Notes: generated by a model not told the origin, from the sequence alone. DNA of 64,000 bases from Undibacterium sp. YM2 (GCF_009937975.1 NZ_AP018441.1:3348001-3412000), one strand, 5' to 3'. Shown: positions 10,720 through 20,106, counted from the first letter of the stretch. Program-made: numbers and translations.

Positions 10720-10795
10720 TCCCTGATAGCTCAGTCGGTAGAGCGACGGACTGTTAATCCGCAGGTCCCTGGTTCGAGTCCAGGTCGGGGAGCCA
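10720..10795 (+). tRNA. tRNA-Asn (GTT), copy 1
   Basis: A 76-base cloverleaf with anticodon GTT in the loop CTGTTAA; acceptor TCCCTGA pairs with TCGGGGA, and CCA is encoded. It is identical to the copies at 10895 and 11164. No terminator separates it from copy 2, so the two are probably cotranscribed. Confidence 0.97.
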
Positions 10796-10894
10796 CAGAA
10801 TTCGAAGTAAGTAGTGAACTTATCAAAAAATCACTGCGAACGAAGCAATAAGTATTAGTTTATAAAGTTTAACGAAGATCATCAAATCTTCTAT

Positions 10895-10970
10895 TCCCTG
10901 ATAGCTCAGTCGGTAGAGCGACGGACTGTTAATCCGCAGGTCCCTGGTTCGAGTCCAGGTCGGGGAGCCA
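10895..10970 (+). tRNA. tRNA-Asn (GTT), copy 2
   Basis: Identical in all 76 bases to copy 1, with anticodon GTT and encoded CCA. A hairpin with a T-run follows at 10985-11018. The upstream flank GAAGATCATCAAATCTTCTA is nearly repeated before copy 3. Confidence 0.97.
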
Positions 10971-10984
10971 AATTTGTAAAAGCA

Positions 10985-11018
10985 GAGTTACTTGCTAATG
11001 CTCGTAACTCTTTTTTTT
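10985..11018 (+). terminator. rho-independent terminator after tRNA-Asn copy 2
   Basis: The stem GAGTTAC/GTAACTC with a 12-base loop is followed by eight T residues. Confidence 0.85.
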
Positions 11019-11163
11019 CCGCCAGATTTGTCTGGCAGAGCATGAAAAAGCGAAATCCTGCAACGGGTTTCGCAGCAAGAAATGAAGTGAGCAGTGAACT
11101 TGACAAAAATCACTGCCAAAAAGAATGTAGTAAAAGTTTTATGAAGATCATCATATCTTCTAT

Positions 11164-11239
11164 TCCCTGATAGCTCAGTCGGTAGAGCGACGGACTGTTA
11201 ATCCGCAGGTCCCTGGTTCGAGTCCAGGTCGGGGAGCCA
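11164..11239 (+). tRNA. tRNA-Asn (GTT), copy 3
   Basis: Third identical 76-base tRNA-Asn with anticodon GTT and encoded CCA. Its own terminator follows directly. Confidence 0.97.
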
Positions 11240-11246
11240 AATTTAG

Positions 11247-11284
11247 AAAAGAGTTACTTGCCAGAGCCAGTAACTCTTTTTTTT
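11247..11284 (+). terminator. rho-independent terminator after tRNA-Asn copy 3
   Basis: The stem AAAAGAGTTAC/GTAACTCTTTT with a 12-base loop ends in a run of eight T. The region from here to 11533 holds no gene that I can support. Confidence 0.9.
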
Positions 11285-11507
11285 CCGCCCTGCCCTTATC
11301 AGGCATGACGGACAAGTAATACAGAGTTCAGAGTTTCATGGGCCAGGCTTTATGTACGCGGCGTAAATAGCGGTTCGAAACAACTCAAGAATTCAGGTGA
11401 ACAAATACCGGTTGACGTACTATCCCGGGCAAAGAAAATCGTACAAGTATTTCCCCATCCTTTCGCAGCAAACTCCCTCGACGTTTTGAAAAAATCTTAT
11501 CGACGAT

Positions 11508-11527
11508 TTTGATAGTCAACTATCAAA
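11508..11527. other. 20-bp palindrome at the 3' end of the iron locus
   Basis: TTTGATAGTCAACTATCAAA has nine-base arms around CA. It lies seven bases beyond the cytochrome b561 stop codon. It could be a weak terminator for the minus-strand locus or a protein-binding site; there is no T-run directly after it. Confidence 0.4.
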
Positions 11528-11533
11528 CGGCAT

Positions 11534-12087
11534 TCAATCAACATCACCGGGTTCTGGTGCTGTTTTTTTACCCGTCAGCATGGCCTTGACGAGGTTTTCG
11601 CGGTGTTGCCAGCCGGTATAGATGGCACCCAGCACATGCAGGGCAATCAGGCCAACCATGGTCCAGGCGATAGCGACATGCACGCGCACTGGCCATGCAT
11701 AACCCCAGAGCAAGTCCGTACCCATGGCCCAGCCGGTCAAAACCAGCAAACCCACACAGGATAGAAGTGCGAGCATCATCCAGCCCCCAGGGGATTGTGG
11801 CCTATGTAACGCGGGGCCTTGGAATGAATGACCAGACGCAGATACTGCAGCGTTGCCGGAACCGGCTTAAGGAATTGACTGAAACGTGCATAACGGTTGC
11901 CGATGCCGCCCCAGAACAGGCGTATAAGTACCAATACGCCAGCACTGTAGCCCACGTATTCATGGACAGAATTGGTCATGCCGCTGGTGATCCATGCGGC
12001 GATGATGGCAATGACCTGCGCCCAGTGCATCAGGCGCACAGGCAAGTCCCATACGGGCGTATCCCGTACGGACGGATTATTCTTCAA
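11534..12087 (-). pseudogene. cytochrome b561 family protein, frameshifted as read
   Basis: Two frames together encode one di-haem b-type cytochrome of the inner membrane. The first part (from 12087) carries VWDLPVRLMHWAQV with a likely haem-ligand His and ends at HNPLG; the second (to 11534) continues with WMMLALLSCVGLLVLTGWAMG and RVHVAIAWTMVGLIALHVLGAIYTGWQHRENLV. The break is at the C5 run 11784-11788. One extra base restores HNPLGGWMML and a 184-residue protein, a normal size. It overlaps the PepSY gene by 11 bases, so the two are probably cotranscribed and may work together in electron transfer. A real mutation is possible, but a base-calling error is more likely. Confidence 0.85.
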
Positions 12088-12358
12088 CGCGTTCGAATGT
12101 GACCGGGTTGAAGAAGGCTTCTACACGCTTGCCCTTAGGGTCTTTGGCATAGACTTCGTAGCAGCTGGTGGTTTTTTCCATACGGCGGATTTGCCAACCT
12201 TCCTTGACCAGTTTTGCTTCCAGTTCTGTATGTGGACGCCATTTTTCTTTTGGCTCGGTGGTGCATTTGACGTCGCCGTGCGCCCAGGCGCTGCTGGAAG
12301 ACATGGCAAATACTACAGGGACAATTGCAGCAAAAATAGCTTGTTTATTCAATCTCAT
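12077..12358 (-). CDS. PepSY domain-containing periplasmic protein
   Basis: This small exported protein has 93 residues. A signal peptide occupies about residues 1-26 (cleavage after AWA), and the mature part is a single PepSY-like domain (EAKLVKEGWQIRRMEKTTSCYEVYAKDPKGKRVEAFFNPVTFERV). Two cysteines (in VKCTTEP and TTSCYEV) could form a disulfide. Such genes are commonly paired with cytochrome b561 genes, as here. It probably acts in the periplasm next to that cytochrome; the role is not established. Confidence 0.82.
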   Translation of the reverse strand: MRLNKQAIFAAIVPVVFAMSSSSAWAHGDVKCTTEPKEKWRPHTELEAKLVKEGWQIRRMEKTTSCYEVYAKDPKGKRVEAFFNPVTFERVEE

Positions 12359-12385
12359 GGATAACTCCTGACAATGTAAAGTAAA

Positions 12386-13069
12386 TTAAGTAATTGCCCA
12401 GCGGCGCAACAAGTTGTGGTAAACGCCCGTCAGCCTCAGTAGCGCAGAATTTTGCGCATCCACCAGGGGCGTCAATTTTTGTATGGACTGATCCAGATCG
12501 TACAGCATGCTGCGCTCAGCCTCATCACTGACCATGCTTTCTATCCAGAAAAAGGACGCCACTCTTGCACCCTCAGTCACTGGCGCAACCCTGTGCAGGC
12601 TGGAAGAAGGATAGAGCACCATGTCGCCAGCTTCAAGCTTGACGGTCTGCGCGCCAAAGTCGGTTTCGATTTCGAGCTCCCCTCCTTCATATTCATCAGG
12701 CTCGGCCAGGAACAGGGTTGCAGACATATCACTGCGCAGGTTTTGGCGGGTACCAGGCATCATCATGACGGCACTGTCGACATGCAGGCCATAACCGCCG
12801 CCATCCTGATAGCGATTGAATTTTGGCGGATAAATTTTTTGTGGCAAGGCGGCAGAAATAAACACGGGATGCTCACCGAGTTTGCGCAGGATATGATTGC
12901 CAAGCTGTATCGCCAGATCTGATTCATCATCTATCTGCAGATTGTTCTTGACCTGCGAGGCAAGCGTACCTGCCGTGCGGGTACCATTCTGCCAGTCAGC
13001 CTGATCCAGGTAACTGCGGAACTGCCGCACCTCATCCTTGCTCAATACCCCTTCAATCACATTCAGCAT
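12386..13069 (-). CDS. piuC: PKHD-type Fe(II)/2-oxoglutarate dioxygenase, PiuC/YbiX-like
   Basis: This 227-residue protein is a non-haem iron hydroxylase of the PiuC/YbiX family, whose genes usually accompany catecholate siderophore receptors. The iron-binding triad is visible as His96 and Asp98 (GLHVD) and His159 (SSLHRV), and Arg169 is placed to bind 2-oxoglutarate. The substrate is not established for the family; modification of siderophore or receptor-related molecules is often proposed. Here it lies downstream of a TonB siderophore receptor with a Fur box, which supports an iron-starvation role. Confidence 0.9.
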   Translation of the reverse strand: MLNVIEGVLSKDEVRQFRSYLDQADWQNGTRTAGTLASQVKNNLQIDDESDLAIQLGNHILRKLGEHPVFISAALPQKIYPPKFNRYQDGGGYGLHVDSAVMMMPGTRQNLRSDMSATLFLAEPDEYEGGELEIETDFGAQTVKLEAGDMVLYPSSSLHRVAPVTEGARVASFFWIESMVSDEAERSMLYDLDQSIQKLTPLVDAQNSALLRLTGVYHNLLRRWAIT

Positions 13070-13093
13070 AAATCCATCCCGTCTTTCGTCAAT

Positions 13094-14215
13094 TCACTCG
13101 TTACGTCCGCTACATTCGTTACGCAGCAAAGTGGCCTTGTCTATATCAGTCAGAGTGGCACATCCGGCCTGGGCCATGCATATCTCCAGCTCTTCCCGCA
13201 ACAGCTTGATCATATGCGCCACTCCCAGCGCACCGGCAACACTGAGCGCATACATCTGCAGTCGCCCCACCAATACCGCATTGGCACCCAAAGCCAGGGC
13301 CTTGAAAATATCAGCACCTGAACGTATGCCACCATCCAGCAACAAGGGGAAATCTTCGCCGACAGCAGCGCGTATTGCAGGCAATACGACGAGACTGGCA
13401 GGCGCACCATCAAGACTGCGGCCACCATGATTGGAAACAACAACACCCGCCACACCTGCCGCCTTCAGGGCCAGTGCATCATCGGGATGCAAGATGCCCT
13501 TCACCCATACAGGCAAGGATGTTTGAGCCAACAACCATTCCAGATCTGGCCAGCCTGGTGCAGCATGCATCGCCCCCTGGAAGATACGGCTGTCATCTGC
13601 GGTAAGTTGCACGGGCACATCGGCATCTGTCGATTGCAGGTTAAGCGCAACGCAGTCGGCTGGCATGCGGAATCCCGCCGCCATGGCGCGTGCACTTGCC
13701 ACCTGTATCGATGCGTCCAGCGTCACGACAATCGCGCTGTAGCCAGCCGCCTCAGCCCTTGCCAGCAGGTTGCGCGTTGCGTCGTGACTGGTTTGAAAAT
13801 ACAACTGAAACCATTTATGCGGGCCAGCAGCCTGCGCAACATCTTCCAGCAAGCTGGAGGACAAGGTGCTACATACCATGCAAGTGTCAGTCGCACTGGC
13901 AGCGCGGGCGGTGTCGATTTCACCAGCCGGATGTGCCAGCTTTTGAAAAGCAACGGGTGCCAGCAAAATGGGATGAAGGAAACTTTGATTACCAAGGCTA
14001 AGCCGCGTATGCCCGGCGGTGACATCGCGCAAAACGCGGGGATAGACTGACCATTGCGAAAAAGCTGCCAGGTTGGCAGTAACAGTCAGGTCGCGCCCGC
14101 TGCCACCTGCTACATAGGCGTAGCTGGGTGCGGCCATGCTACGCTGTGCTGCAAACTCATAGTCCTGGGCACAGCGTATGTCTGGCGGGATAACAAGATT
14201 AGCAGGGTTTTTCAT
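13094..14215 (-). CDS. FMN-dependent alpha-hydroxy-acid dehydrogenase/oxidase
   Basis: This 373-residue member of the lactate dehydrogenase (LldD) / glycolate oxidase family oxidises 2-hydroxy acids to 2-oxo acids with FMN. The conserved catalytic histidine is in VVSNHGGRSLDGAPA (about residue 260); VWVKGILHPDDA carries the FMN-contacting lysine, and the C-terminal LLDGGIRSGADIFKALALGANAVLVGR binds FMN phosphate. It lies between the TonB receptor and piuC on the same strand, an unusual place for a lactate enzyme. The acceptor (quinone, oxygen or a cytochrome) cannot be read from sequence. Confidence 0.88.
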   Translation of the reverse strand: MKNPANLVIPPDIRCAQDYEFAAQRSMAAPSYAYVAGGSGRDLTVTANLAAFSQWSVYPRVLRDVTAGHTRLSLGNQSFLHPILLAPVAFQKLAHPAGEIDTARAASATDTCMVCSTLSSSLLEDVAQAAGPHKWFQLYFQTSHDATRNLLARAEAAGYSAIVVTLDASIQVASARAMAAGFRMPADCVALNLQSTDADVPVQLTADDSRIFQGAMHAAPGWPDLEWLLAQTSLPVWVKGILHPDDALALKAAGVAGVVVSNHGGRSLDGAPASLVVLPAIRAAVGEDFPLLLDGGIRSGADIFKALALGANAVLVGRLQMYALSVAGALGVAHMIKLLREELEICMAQAGCATLTDIDKATLLRNECSGRNE

Positions 14216-14308
14216 TACTGAAAATTATAAATAAAGAACCCGTATTCTAGCTGAATCGCAAGAACCCACTGCTGTAGATGACATGGGCCCTTGCTCTCCA
14301 TCAAATGT

Positions 14309-16681
14309 TTACATTTCGTAGTTCAGAGTGAAGCGAACAGCGCGTGCGTCACCTTTGTACAGGAATGCGCCAGAACGATATACCGCTGTGTAGTAGTCTT
14401 TGTTAGTCGCATTCAGGACGTTGACACGAACGTCAAAACGGCGGGAGAAGCGATAAGCAGCAAACACGTCATACACGGTAAAGCCAGGTACTGGTTGTGA
14501 GCACAGGCCTGCAGTTGTGTAACCAGCTGCCGTATCTGGCTGACCACCGCAACGGTCACTCTCGTGACGGGCAACGCCGCCAAACGAGAATGCATTCGTC
14601 AACTGGTACTTGGCTTGTGCCGAGAAAGTCTTCTTGGCAAAGTTACTCAAAGGATTGCCAATATTGGCTGCTGTTGTCGATGCCAGTACTTTGGAGTCCA
14701 TGAATGCCGCACCAAACTGTACAGACAAATCTTCAGTCAGGTTGCCACTCAGGCCAAATTCCACACCTTGCACCCGGTTTTTACCTGTATTGAAGGTGCC
14801 GACCGTATCGTAGTTGGCACCTTCCATCACGTCTTTTTTCGTAGTTTGGAACAAGGCTGCTGTTGCCAGCAATTTGTCATCCATCAAGTTCCATTTCAGG
14901 CCCAGCTCGTAGTTGACTGAGGTTTCTGGCTTGGCACCGGCGATCTGGTTTTGGTACAGCACTGCGCCACCGTAACCACTGCTGGTACCGGCATCAGCTT
15001 CACCGCCATTGATGTCTTGTGCGCTGGCGACAGAACCGTAGGCGATCAGTTTAGGTGTGATCTTGTAGCTCAGGCCAAAATGACCGTTCAGCAAAGTATC
15101 TTTGTAGCCATAATCACCAGTGATCACGCCAGTGGTGTTATTACGACGAGTCAGGCTCAGATCAAACGAGTCTGCACGTACACCGCCGAAGGCAGTGAAT
15201 TTATCAGTCAGATCAACTGTATCCATCAAAGTCAGGGCCAGCGCCTTGATGTGCCAATCCTGGTTCCAGCTCAGACGGGTGGAATTACGGCCAGCCAGAT
15301 TGCTCAGGTTGGCAACAGGTGTGCCGTTGCTGTCTGTGAAGCAGTAGCCATTGTTAGCACCAATACCTGCCGTGGTTTTGCAGTTGAACGTACCTGTGTT
15401 GGTGATGCCATAAGTACCGGAGACAACTTTGTGGTCAGCATATTCAGCACCGAAGATGAATTCATGCTTCATGCCGCCAATTTGCTTGTCCCAGCGCAGG
15501 TTGGTCTGGTGAGCAAAGTAATCGATATCTTGCCAACCGGTGTGGCCGCCATCAAGAACCCCGGTCGTGTATGCCACACCTGTCGTGCCGTTGTAACGGG
15601 TTGCAGAAGATGCACCTGTCGTGACATAGCCGTTACTGGATTTGCCATAACGTGTCAGGCTGGTGATTTTCATATCTGGAGCAATGGTCCAGTTGACACG
15701 TGCTGTGACAGTATCGACATCAGATTTCAGGAAATCATTGGTCTGGCCATAGACCGGGACATTGGTCGCAGGGAAGCGGCTAGGCACGGTACCAACCAGG
15801 TAGTAACCCAGGTCTGGTGATGTGTCTTTGGTACGCAGACCATAGTAGTCCAGTGTCACAGACAGGTCTTTGCTGACTTCATACAGACCAGACAATGCAA
15901 TACCTTTGCGTGAACGGTTGGCTGGTGAACGATTAGGTACATCTTCATCGCCATACAACAAGTTGGTGCGCAATGCGAAATGTTCGCCAAAACCTTTGTT
16001 GATGTCAGCAGAAATACGTTTTTGTGAATCGCTGCCTATGCCTATGGAAACACGCTCAAAGTCATGGTCCAATGTTGCTTGTTTGGTGATCGCATTGATC
16101 GCACCACCGGCAGTACCACGGCCAGCGAAGCTGGAATTTGGGCCTTTGGAAATTTCCAGTTGTTCAACAGCGAAACTTTCGCGTGTTGACATGCCTGGGT
16201 CGCGCAAGCCGTCGACGAACACATCGCTGCGTGCTTCCTGACCGCGGATGATGTAACGGTCGCCAAAGGCATTACCGTTTTCACCAGTACCCAATGTGAT
16301 ACCTGGCTGTGCACCCAGCACTTGTTTCAAGTCTGTCAGGCCAGAATCATCCAGCGCAGCACGGGTCAGCACAGAAATTGTCTGTGGTGTTTCTGCCAGC
16401 GGACGTGTGTGACGAGAATCAGCAGAAGTCCTGGCTTTGTATGGGGAACCAACTTCTGCATTTGGATTGGACTCTACGCGCTTGCCCAGGATTTCTACTT
16501 CTGGCAATTTTTCTTTTTGTGTCTTGGTAGCAGGTGGCGTTGTATCTTGTGCCATCGCAAGCACAGGCATCAGCATCGCGCTGGAAATACCCAAGGCCAA
16601 AGTAGTTTTTTTCATGGAACCAAATACCTGATCATCTGTGTCACGTAGGCTTTTTGGTTTCTGCGCTTGCGAGTGCTTCAT
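14309..16681 (-). CDS. TonB-dependent siderophore receptor (catecholate type)
   Basis: This 790-residue outer-membrane receptor imports ferric siderophores using TonB energy. An N-terminal signal region (MKKTTLALGISSAMLMPVLAMA, residues 23-44) is followed by a plug domain (about 75-205, with RPLAETPQTISVLT, YIIRGQEARSDVFVDGLRD and SSFAGRGTAGGAIN) and a 22-strand type barrel ending FTLNYEM. The plug resembles Fiu/BfrD-like receptors. I keep the ATG at 16681 because AGGGA precedes it; the ATG at 16615 would give a more standard signal peptide. A Fur box overlaps its promoter. The ligand is unknown. Confidence 0.92.
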   Translation of the reverse strand: MKHSQAQKPKSLRDTDDQVFGSMKKTTLALGISSAMLMPVLAMAQDTTPPATKTQKEKLPEVEILGKRVESNPNAEVGSPYKARTSADSRHTRPLAETPQTISVLTRAALDDSGLTDLKQVLGAQPGITLGTGENGNAFGDRYIIRGQEARSDVFVDGLRDPGMSTRESFAVEQLEISKGPNSSFAGRGTAGGAINAITKQATLDHDFERVSIGIGSDSQKRISADINKGFGEHFALRTNLLYGDEDVPNRSPANRSRKGIALSGLYEVSKDLSVTLDYYGLRTKDTSPDLGYYLVGTVPSRFPATNVPVYGQTNDFLKSDVDTVTARVNWTIAPDMKITSLTRYGKSSNGYVTTGASSATRYNGTTGVAYTTGVLDGGHTGWQDIDYFAHQTNLRWDKQIGGMKHEFIFGAEYADHKVVSGTYGITNTGTFNCKTTAGIGANNGYCFTDSNGTPVANLSNLAGRNSTRLSWNQDWHIKALALTLMDTVDLTDKFTAFGGVRADSFDLSLTRRNNTTGVITGDYGYKDTLLNGHFGLSYKITPKLIAYGSVASAQDINGGEADAGTSSGYGGAVLYQNQIAGAKPETSVNYELGLKWNLMDDKLLATAALFQTTKKDVMEGANYDTVGTFNTGKNRVQGVEFGLSGNLTEDLSVQFGAAFMDSKVLASTTAANIGNPLSNFAKKTFSAQAKYQLTNAFSFGGVARHESDRCGGQPDTAAGYTTAGLCSQPVPGFTVYDVFAAYRFSRRFDVRVNVLNATNKDYYTAVYRSGAFLYKGDARAVRFTLNYEM

Positions 16682-16753
16682 GTAAGTCCCTGATTTTTTA
16701 AGGAAATTATTGGAAAGATTATTTTACTGCGGGTACATTAAGAATTAATACGA

Positions 16754-16786
16754 ATGATACAATTATTAACAATGAGAATCAATATC
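16754..16786 (-). promoter_or_regulatory. Fur box overlapping the siderophore receptor promoter
   Basis: AACAATGAGAATCAATATC (16768-16786) matches 15 of 19 positions of the Fur consensus GATAATGATAATCATTATC. On the minus strand, TTGATT (16777-16782) and TATCAT (16754-16759) are spaced 17 bases, so the Fur site covers the -35 element. Iron-replete repression of the receptor and probably of the genes behind it is expected. Confidence 0.82.
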
Positions 16787-16861
16787 ATTTACATTTGCGA
16801 TTGTTAAATACCTTTTCCTAGCCCCCCCTCATGACAGCATCAATTCACATGGCCTATCAAT

Positions 16862-16896
16862 AAAAAAGCCCCGCAACATTTGGTTGCGGGGCTTTT
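16862..16896. terminator. rho-independent terminator
   Basis: The stem GCCCCGCAAC/GTTGCGGGGC with a five-base loop is flanked by A6 and T4. It lies downstream of the minus-strand RND operon and before the receptor promoter, so it ends the efflux operon. Confidence 0.88.
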
Positions 16897-16950
16897 GTCC
16901 TGACTCGTTTTATCTGGTTATTTCCGATGAAACGATCTCAAACTACAAGC

Positions 16951-19900
16951 TCAACTTGCTTCTGTTGCGATGGCAGCAGCAGACTTGCCAGATAGTTTGC
17001 GCCTGATTTTTCCCAGTAAATGCTCAAAGTCATCAATGTAGGTGAACACTGCGGGCACCACCAACAAGCTCAACAGAGTTGAGGTAATCAAACCACCGAT
17101 TACTGCAATTGCCATCGGCGAGCGGAAGCTGGGGTCAGCACCCCAGCCCAGGGCCAGCGGCATCATGCCTGCCCCCATGGCTATCGTTGTCATGATGATG
17201 GGGCGGCTACGCTTGTGGCAGGCATCGACCAGGGCATCAAAACGGCTCATGCCTGCTTCCCTTGCCAGCACCGCATAATCAACCAGCAGGATAGAGTTCT
17301 TGGTGACGATACCCATGAGCATGATCAGACCTATCATCGATGGCATGGACAAGGCACGCCCTGTCACCAGCAAGGCCACGAAGGCACCACCTATACTCAA
17401 AGGCAAGGCAGCCAGGATAGTCACCGGTTGCAGGAAATCCTTGAACAGCAGAACCAACACGCCATAGATACACAGCACACCAATCAACATGGCGATACCG
17501 AAGCTGGCAAACAGGGCCTGCATCTCCTGCGCATCGCCAAGCTCAGCAATACTGACTGACGGTGGCAGGTTTTTCATGCTCGGCAAGGCGCGCGCTTCTT
17601 CATTGACTTCACCCAACTGACGGCTGCCCAGCTCTACATCCAGCGTCACATTGCGCTTGCGGTTCAAACGGTCTATCTGCGCGGGGCCAGATTCCATGGT
17701 GACAGTAGCAACGCTACCCAACATGACAGGGCCATTTTTACCAGGCACGGTCAAACGCTCTATCTCAGCCAGGTTTGCCCTGAAGCTGTCTGGCAACTTG
17801 ACGCGGATAGGCACCTGGCGTTGTGACAGATTCAGCTTTGGCAAAGCCTGGTCATAATCACCTGCTGTCGCCACACGCACAGTTTCACCTATAGAAGAAG
17901 CTGTCACACCCAGGTCCGCTGCCCTGGCTGAATCGGGGCGCACGATAATCTCAGGGCGCACCAGTGAAGCACTGGAACTGACATTACCCACACCTTTGAG
18001 TGTACGCAATTCCCTCTCCACTTTTTGTGCTGCTTCAAGCAAAGCCAAGGGGTCTTCACTTTGCAAGACCAGTTGCATCTTGACGCCAGTATCCGGTGGG
18101 CCAACAGTAAACCTGGCACCAGAAATATCTGCTATCCCGGTACGGATTTTGGCGTCAATATCCGCGATCGAATCTTTGCGTTTATTTCTGTGTACTGCGG
18201 TCACCGTCAAGACTGCGCGTCGTGCTTCCGCTGCCGCGCCTGGCGCAAAAGCATCGCCACTTGAACCACCACCGATAGAACTGAAGACATTGATAATCTC
18301 CTTGTTCTTCATGATGGCGATCCGGGCTTGCTCAGCGACGGCACGGGTTTCTGCCAGAGTACTGCCCGGTGGCAGCTCGATATTGACCTGTGTTTGTGCG
18401 CGGTCTGCAGAGGGAACGAAACCGGTTGGCAGCAAACCTACCAAGGCAATCGAGCAGACAAAAAATACCGTGGCAGCCGCCATTGTGATGAAGCGGTGAC
18501 GCAGGCACCACTGCATGGTTTTCATATAGCGTGTCATGAGCCAGCCATCGGCCTGACCATGTTCGCCAGACTTGCCGGGCTTGGGCGACTTCATGATGTA
18601 AGCCGCCATCATCGGCGTCAGCAAACGTGCCACTACCAGCGAAGCCAGGATCGCAATCACCGCCGTCCAGCCAAACTGCTTGAAGAACAGGCCTGGCACG
18701 CCACCCATGAAGGCCGTTGGCAAGAATACTGCTACCAGGGCAAAGGTGGTGGCAATCACCGCCATGCCGATTTCATCAGCCGCTTCGGTTGCCGCCTCCA
18801 TTGGTGTTTTACCCATGTGCAAATGGCGGGCAATGTTTTCAATTTCCACAATCGCATCATCAACCAGCACACCCACCACCAAAGCGAGGGACAACAAGGT
18901 CACGGTGTTGAGGGTATAACCAAAATACTTGAGGCCGAGGAAAGTAGGTATCACGGACAAGGGCAAGGCAGCAGCAGCCACCAGCGTTGCACGCCAGTCA
19001 CGCAAGAACCAGAATACCACCAGGATAGCCAGCAATGCACCTTCGTACAGCAAGTCCATCGAGCCATCGAAGTTTTCTTCTACCGGTTGGGCATTGTCTA
19101 TGGCTTCATGAAACTTCATGTTCGGATGCGCAGCCTGCAATTCATCGACTGCGGCATGTGAACCCCTGGCGACATCAACTTCACTGGCACCCTTGGTACG
19201 GAACACTTCAAAGCCGACCACGGGTTTGCCATCGAGTGTTGCCACAGAGCGTGGCTCGCTGACGGTATCAAGTACGCGCGCCACCTGATCAAGGCGTATA
19301 TGCCTGCCATCTGGCAAGGGAATATCCAGTACAGCCAGCTCAGCCGCTGTCTTGACGGTGGCAATGGTGCGCACGGATTGCTCGGCCCCACTGACATCAC
19401 CACGACCACCCGGTGCCTCTTGCTGCACCAGCTTCAAACGACGGGAAACATCAACAGCTGCAACATTGAGTGCAGCCATTTTGTCAGTATCAAGTTCAAC
19501 CCGCACTTCACGGCTGACACCACCCATGCGCCTGACTGCACCAACACCAGGTACGGCACGCAAGCGTTTTGCCACGGTGTTATCAACAAACCAGCTAAGC
19601 TCTTGTTCATCTGGCTTGCTGCTTTCACCAGCCACGACTTTACTGTCCTTGCCATCTTCCGCCGCTTCTACGGTATAAGTCATGATGACGCGGCCAGCAG
19701 TAGATGCCTTGGTCACGGTAGGGTCACGCATTTCGCTGGGCAAGTCGGCGCGCACGGTTGCCACTGCATCACGCACTTCATTGACTGCGTCTGAAATCAC
19801 TTTTTCCAAAACGAATTCGACCGTGACTTCAACATCACCATCGAGCACTTTGGTGTAAACGTTTTTTACGCCTTGCAGTGAAGCGACTGCATCTTCTATC

Positions 19901-20097
19901 TTGCGGGCGACCTCAGTTTCCAGCTGCGCCGGTGCGGCACCAGACAAAGGTGCGCTGACGGTGACGATGGGTAATTCAATATCCGGGAAATCCTGGACTA
20001 TGGTAGAGCGAAACGACAATATCCCTGCCAGCGTCAGCAAGATAAACAGCATGATCGCCGGTATGGGATTTTTAATGGAGAGGGCAGAAAAGTTCAC
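16951..20097 (-). CDS. RND efflux transporter permease (HAE1 family)
   Basis: This 1048-residue inner-membrane pump of the AcrB/MdtBC type exports drugs or other hydrophobic compounds using the proton gradient. It starts with SIKNPIPAIMLFILLTLAGILSF (TM1), has two large periplasmic loops, and shows the two central TM blocks (LLYEGALLAILVVFWFLRDWRATLVA; VDDAIVEIENIARHL, with proton-relay type aspartates in TM4). The C-terminal half repeats the pattern. It is the last gene of a regulator - outer membrane factor - adaptor - pump operon, nine bases after the adaptor gene. The substrate is unknown. Confidence 0.94.
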   Translation of the reverse strand: MNFSALSIKNPIPAIMLFILLTLAGILSFRSTIVQDFPDIELPIVTVSAPLSGAAPAQLETEVARKIEDAVASLQGVKNVYTKVLDGDVEVTVEFVLEKVISDAVNEVRDAVATVRADLPSEMRDPTVTKASTAGRVIMTYTVEAAEDGKDSKVVAGESSKPDEQELSWFVDNTVAKRLRAVPGVGAVRRMGGVSREVRVELDTDKMAALNVAAVDVSRRLKLVQQEAPGGRGDVSGAEQSVRTIATVKTAAELAVLDIPLPDGRHIRLDQVARVLDTVSEPRSVATLDGKPVVGFEVFRTKGASEVDVARGSHAAVDELQAAHPNMKFHEAIDNAQPVEENFDGSMDLLYEGALLAILVVFWFLRDWRATLVAAAALPLSVIPTFLGLKYFGYTLNTVTLLSLALVVGVLVDDAIVEIENIARHLHMGKTPMEAATEAADEIGMAVIATTFALVAVFLPTAFMGGVPGLFFKQFGWTAVIAILASLVVARLLTPMMAAYIMKSPKPGKSGEHGQADGWLMTRYMKTMQWCLRHRFITMAAATVFFVCSIALVGLLPTGFVPSADRAQTQVNIELPPGSTLAETRAVAEQARIAIMKNKEIINVFSSIGGGSSGDAFAPGAAAEARRAVLTVTAVHRNKRKDSIADIDAKIRTGIADISGARFTVGPPDTGVKMQLVLQSEDPLALLEAAQKVERELRTLKGVGNVSSSASLVRPEIIVRPDSARAADLGVTASSIGETVRVATAGDYDQALPKLNLSQRQVPIRVKLPDSFRANLAEIERLTVPGKNGPVMLGSVATVTMESGPAQIDRLNRKRNVTLDVELGSRQLGEVNEEARALPSMKNLPPSVSIAELGDAQEMQALFASFGIAMLIGVLCIYGVLVLLFKDFLQPVTILAALPLSIGGAFVALLVTGRALSMPSMIGLIMLMGIVTKNSILLVDYAVLAREAGMSRFDALVDACHKRSRPIIMTTIAMGAGMMPLALGWGADPSFRSPMAIAVIGGLITSTLLSLLVVPAVFTYIDDFEHLLGKIRRKLSGKSAAAIATEAS

Positions 20098-20106
20098 ATG
20101 ATCCCC

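Larger units (their letters stand above)
10874..11018 (+). repeat. tandem-duplicated tRNA-Asn unit, copy A
   Basis: This unit comprises the 21-base leader, the tRNA and the AGTTAC hairpin terminator. It is repeated at 11143-11284 with few differences outside the tRNA, showing that the array grew by duplication of whole tRNA-plus-terminator units. Confidence 0.8.
11143..11284 (+). repeat. tandem-duplicated tRNA-Asn unit, copy B
   Basis: Second copy of the unit at 10874-11018: leader GAAGATCATCATATCTTCTA, identical tRNA, and a similar terminator. It lies after a terminator, so it needs read-through or its own promoter; TTGACA at about 11099 has no well-spaced -10 that I can find. Confidence 0.8.

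Noticed and set aside
10720-11284. Integrative element or attachment sites at the tRNA-Asn array
   Set aside because: The repeats are whole tRNA-terminator units, and no integrase or foreign block lies downstream; the next genes form an ordinary iron locus.
11776-11790. Programmed ribosomal frameshifting as the cause of the split cytochrome b561 gene
   Set aside because: No slippery heptamer or downstream structure stands out, and three unrelated genes show the same single-base loss, so a sequence error is simpler.
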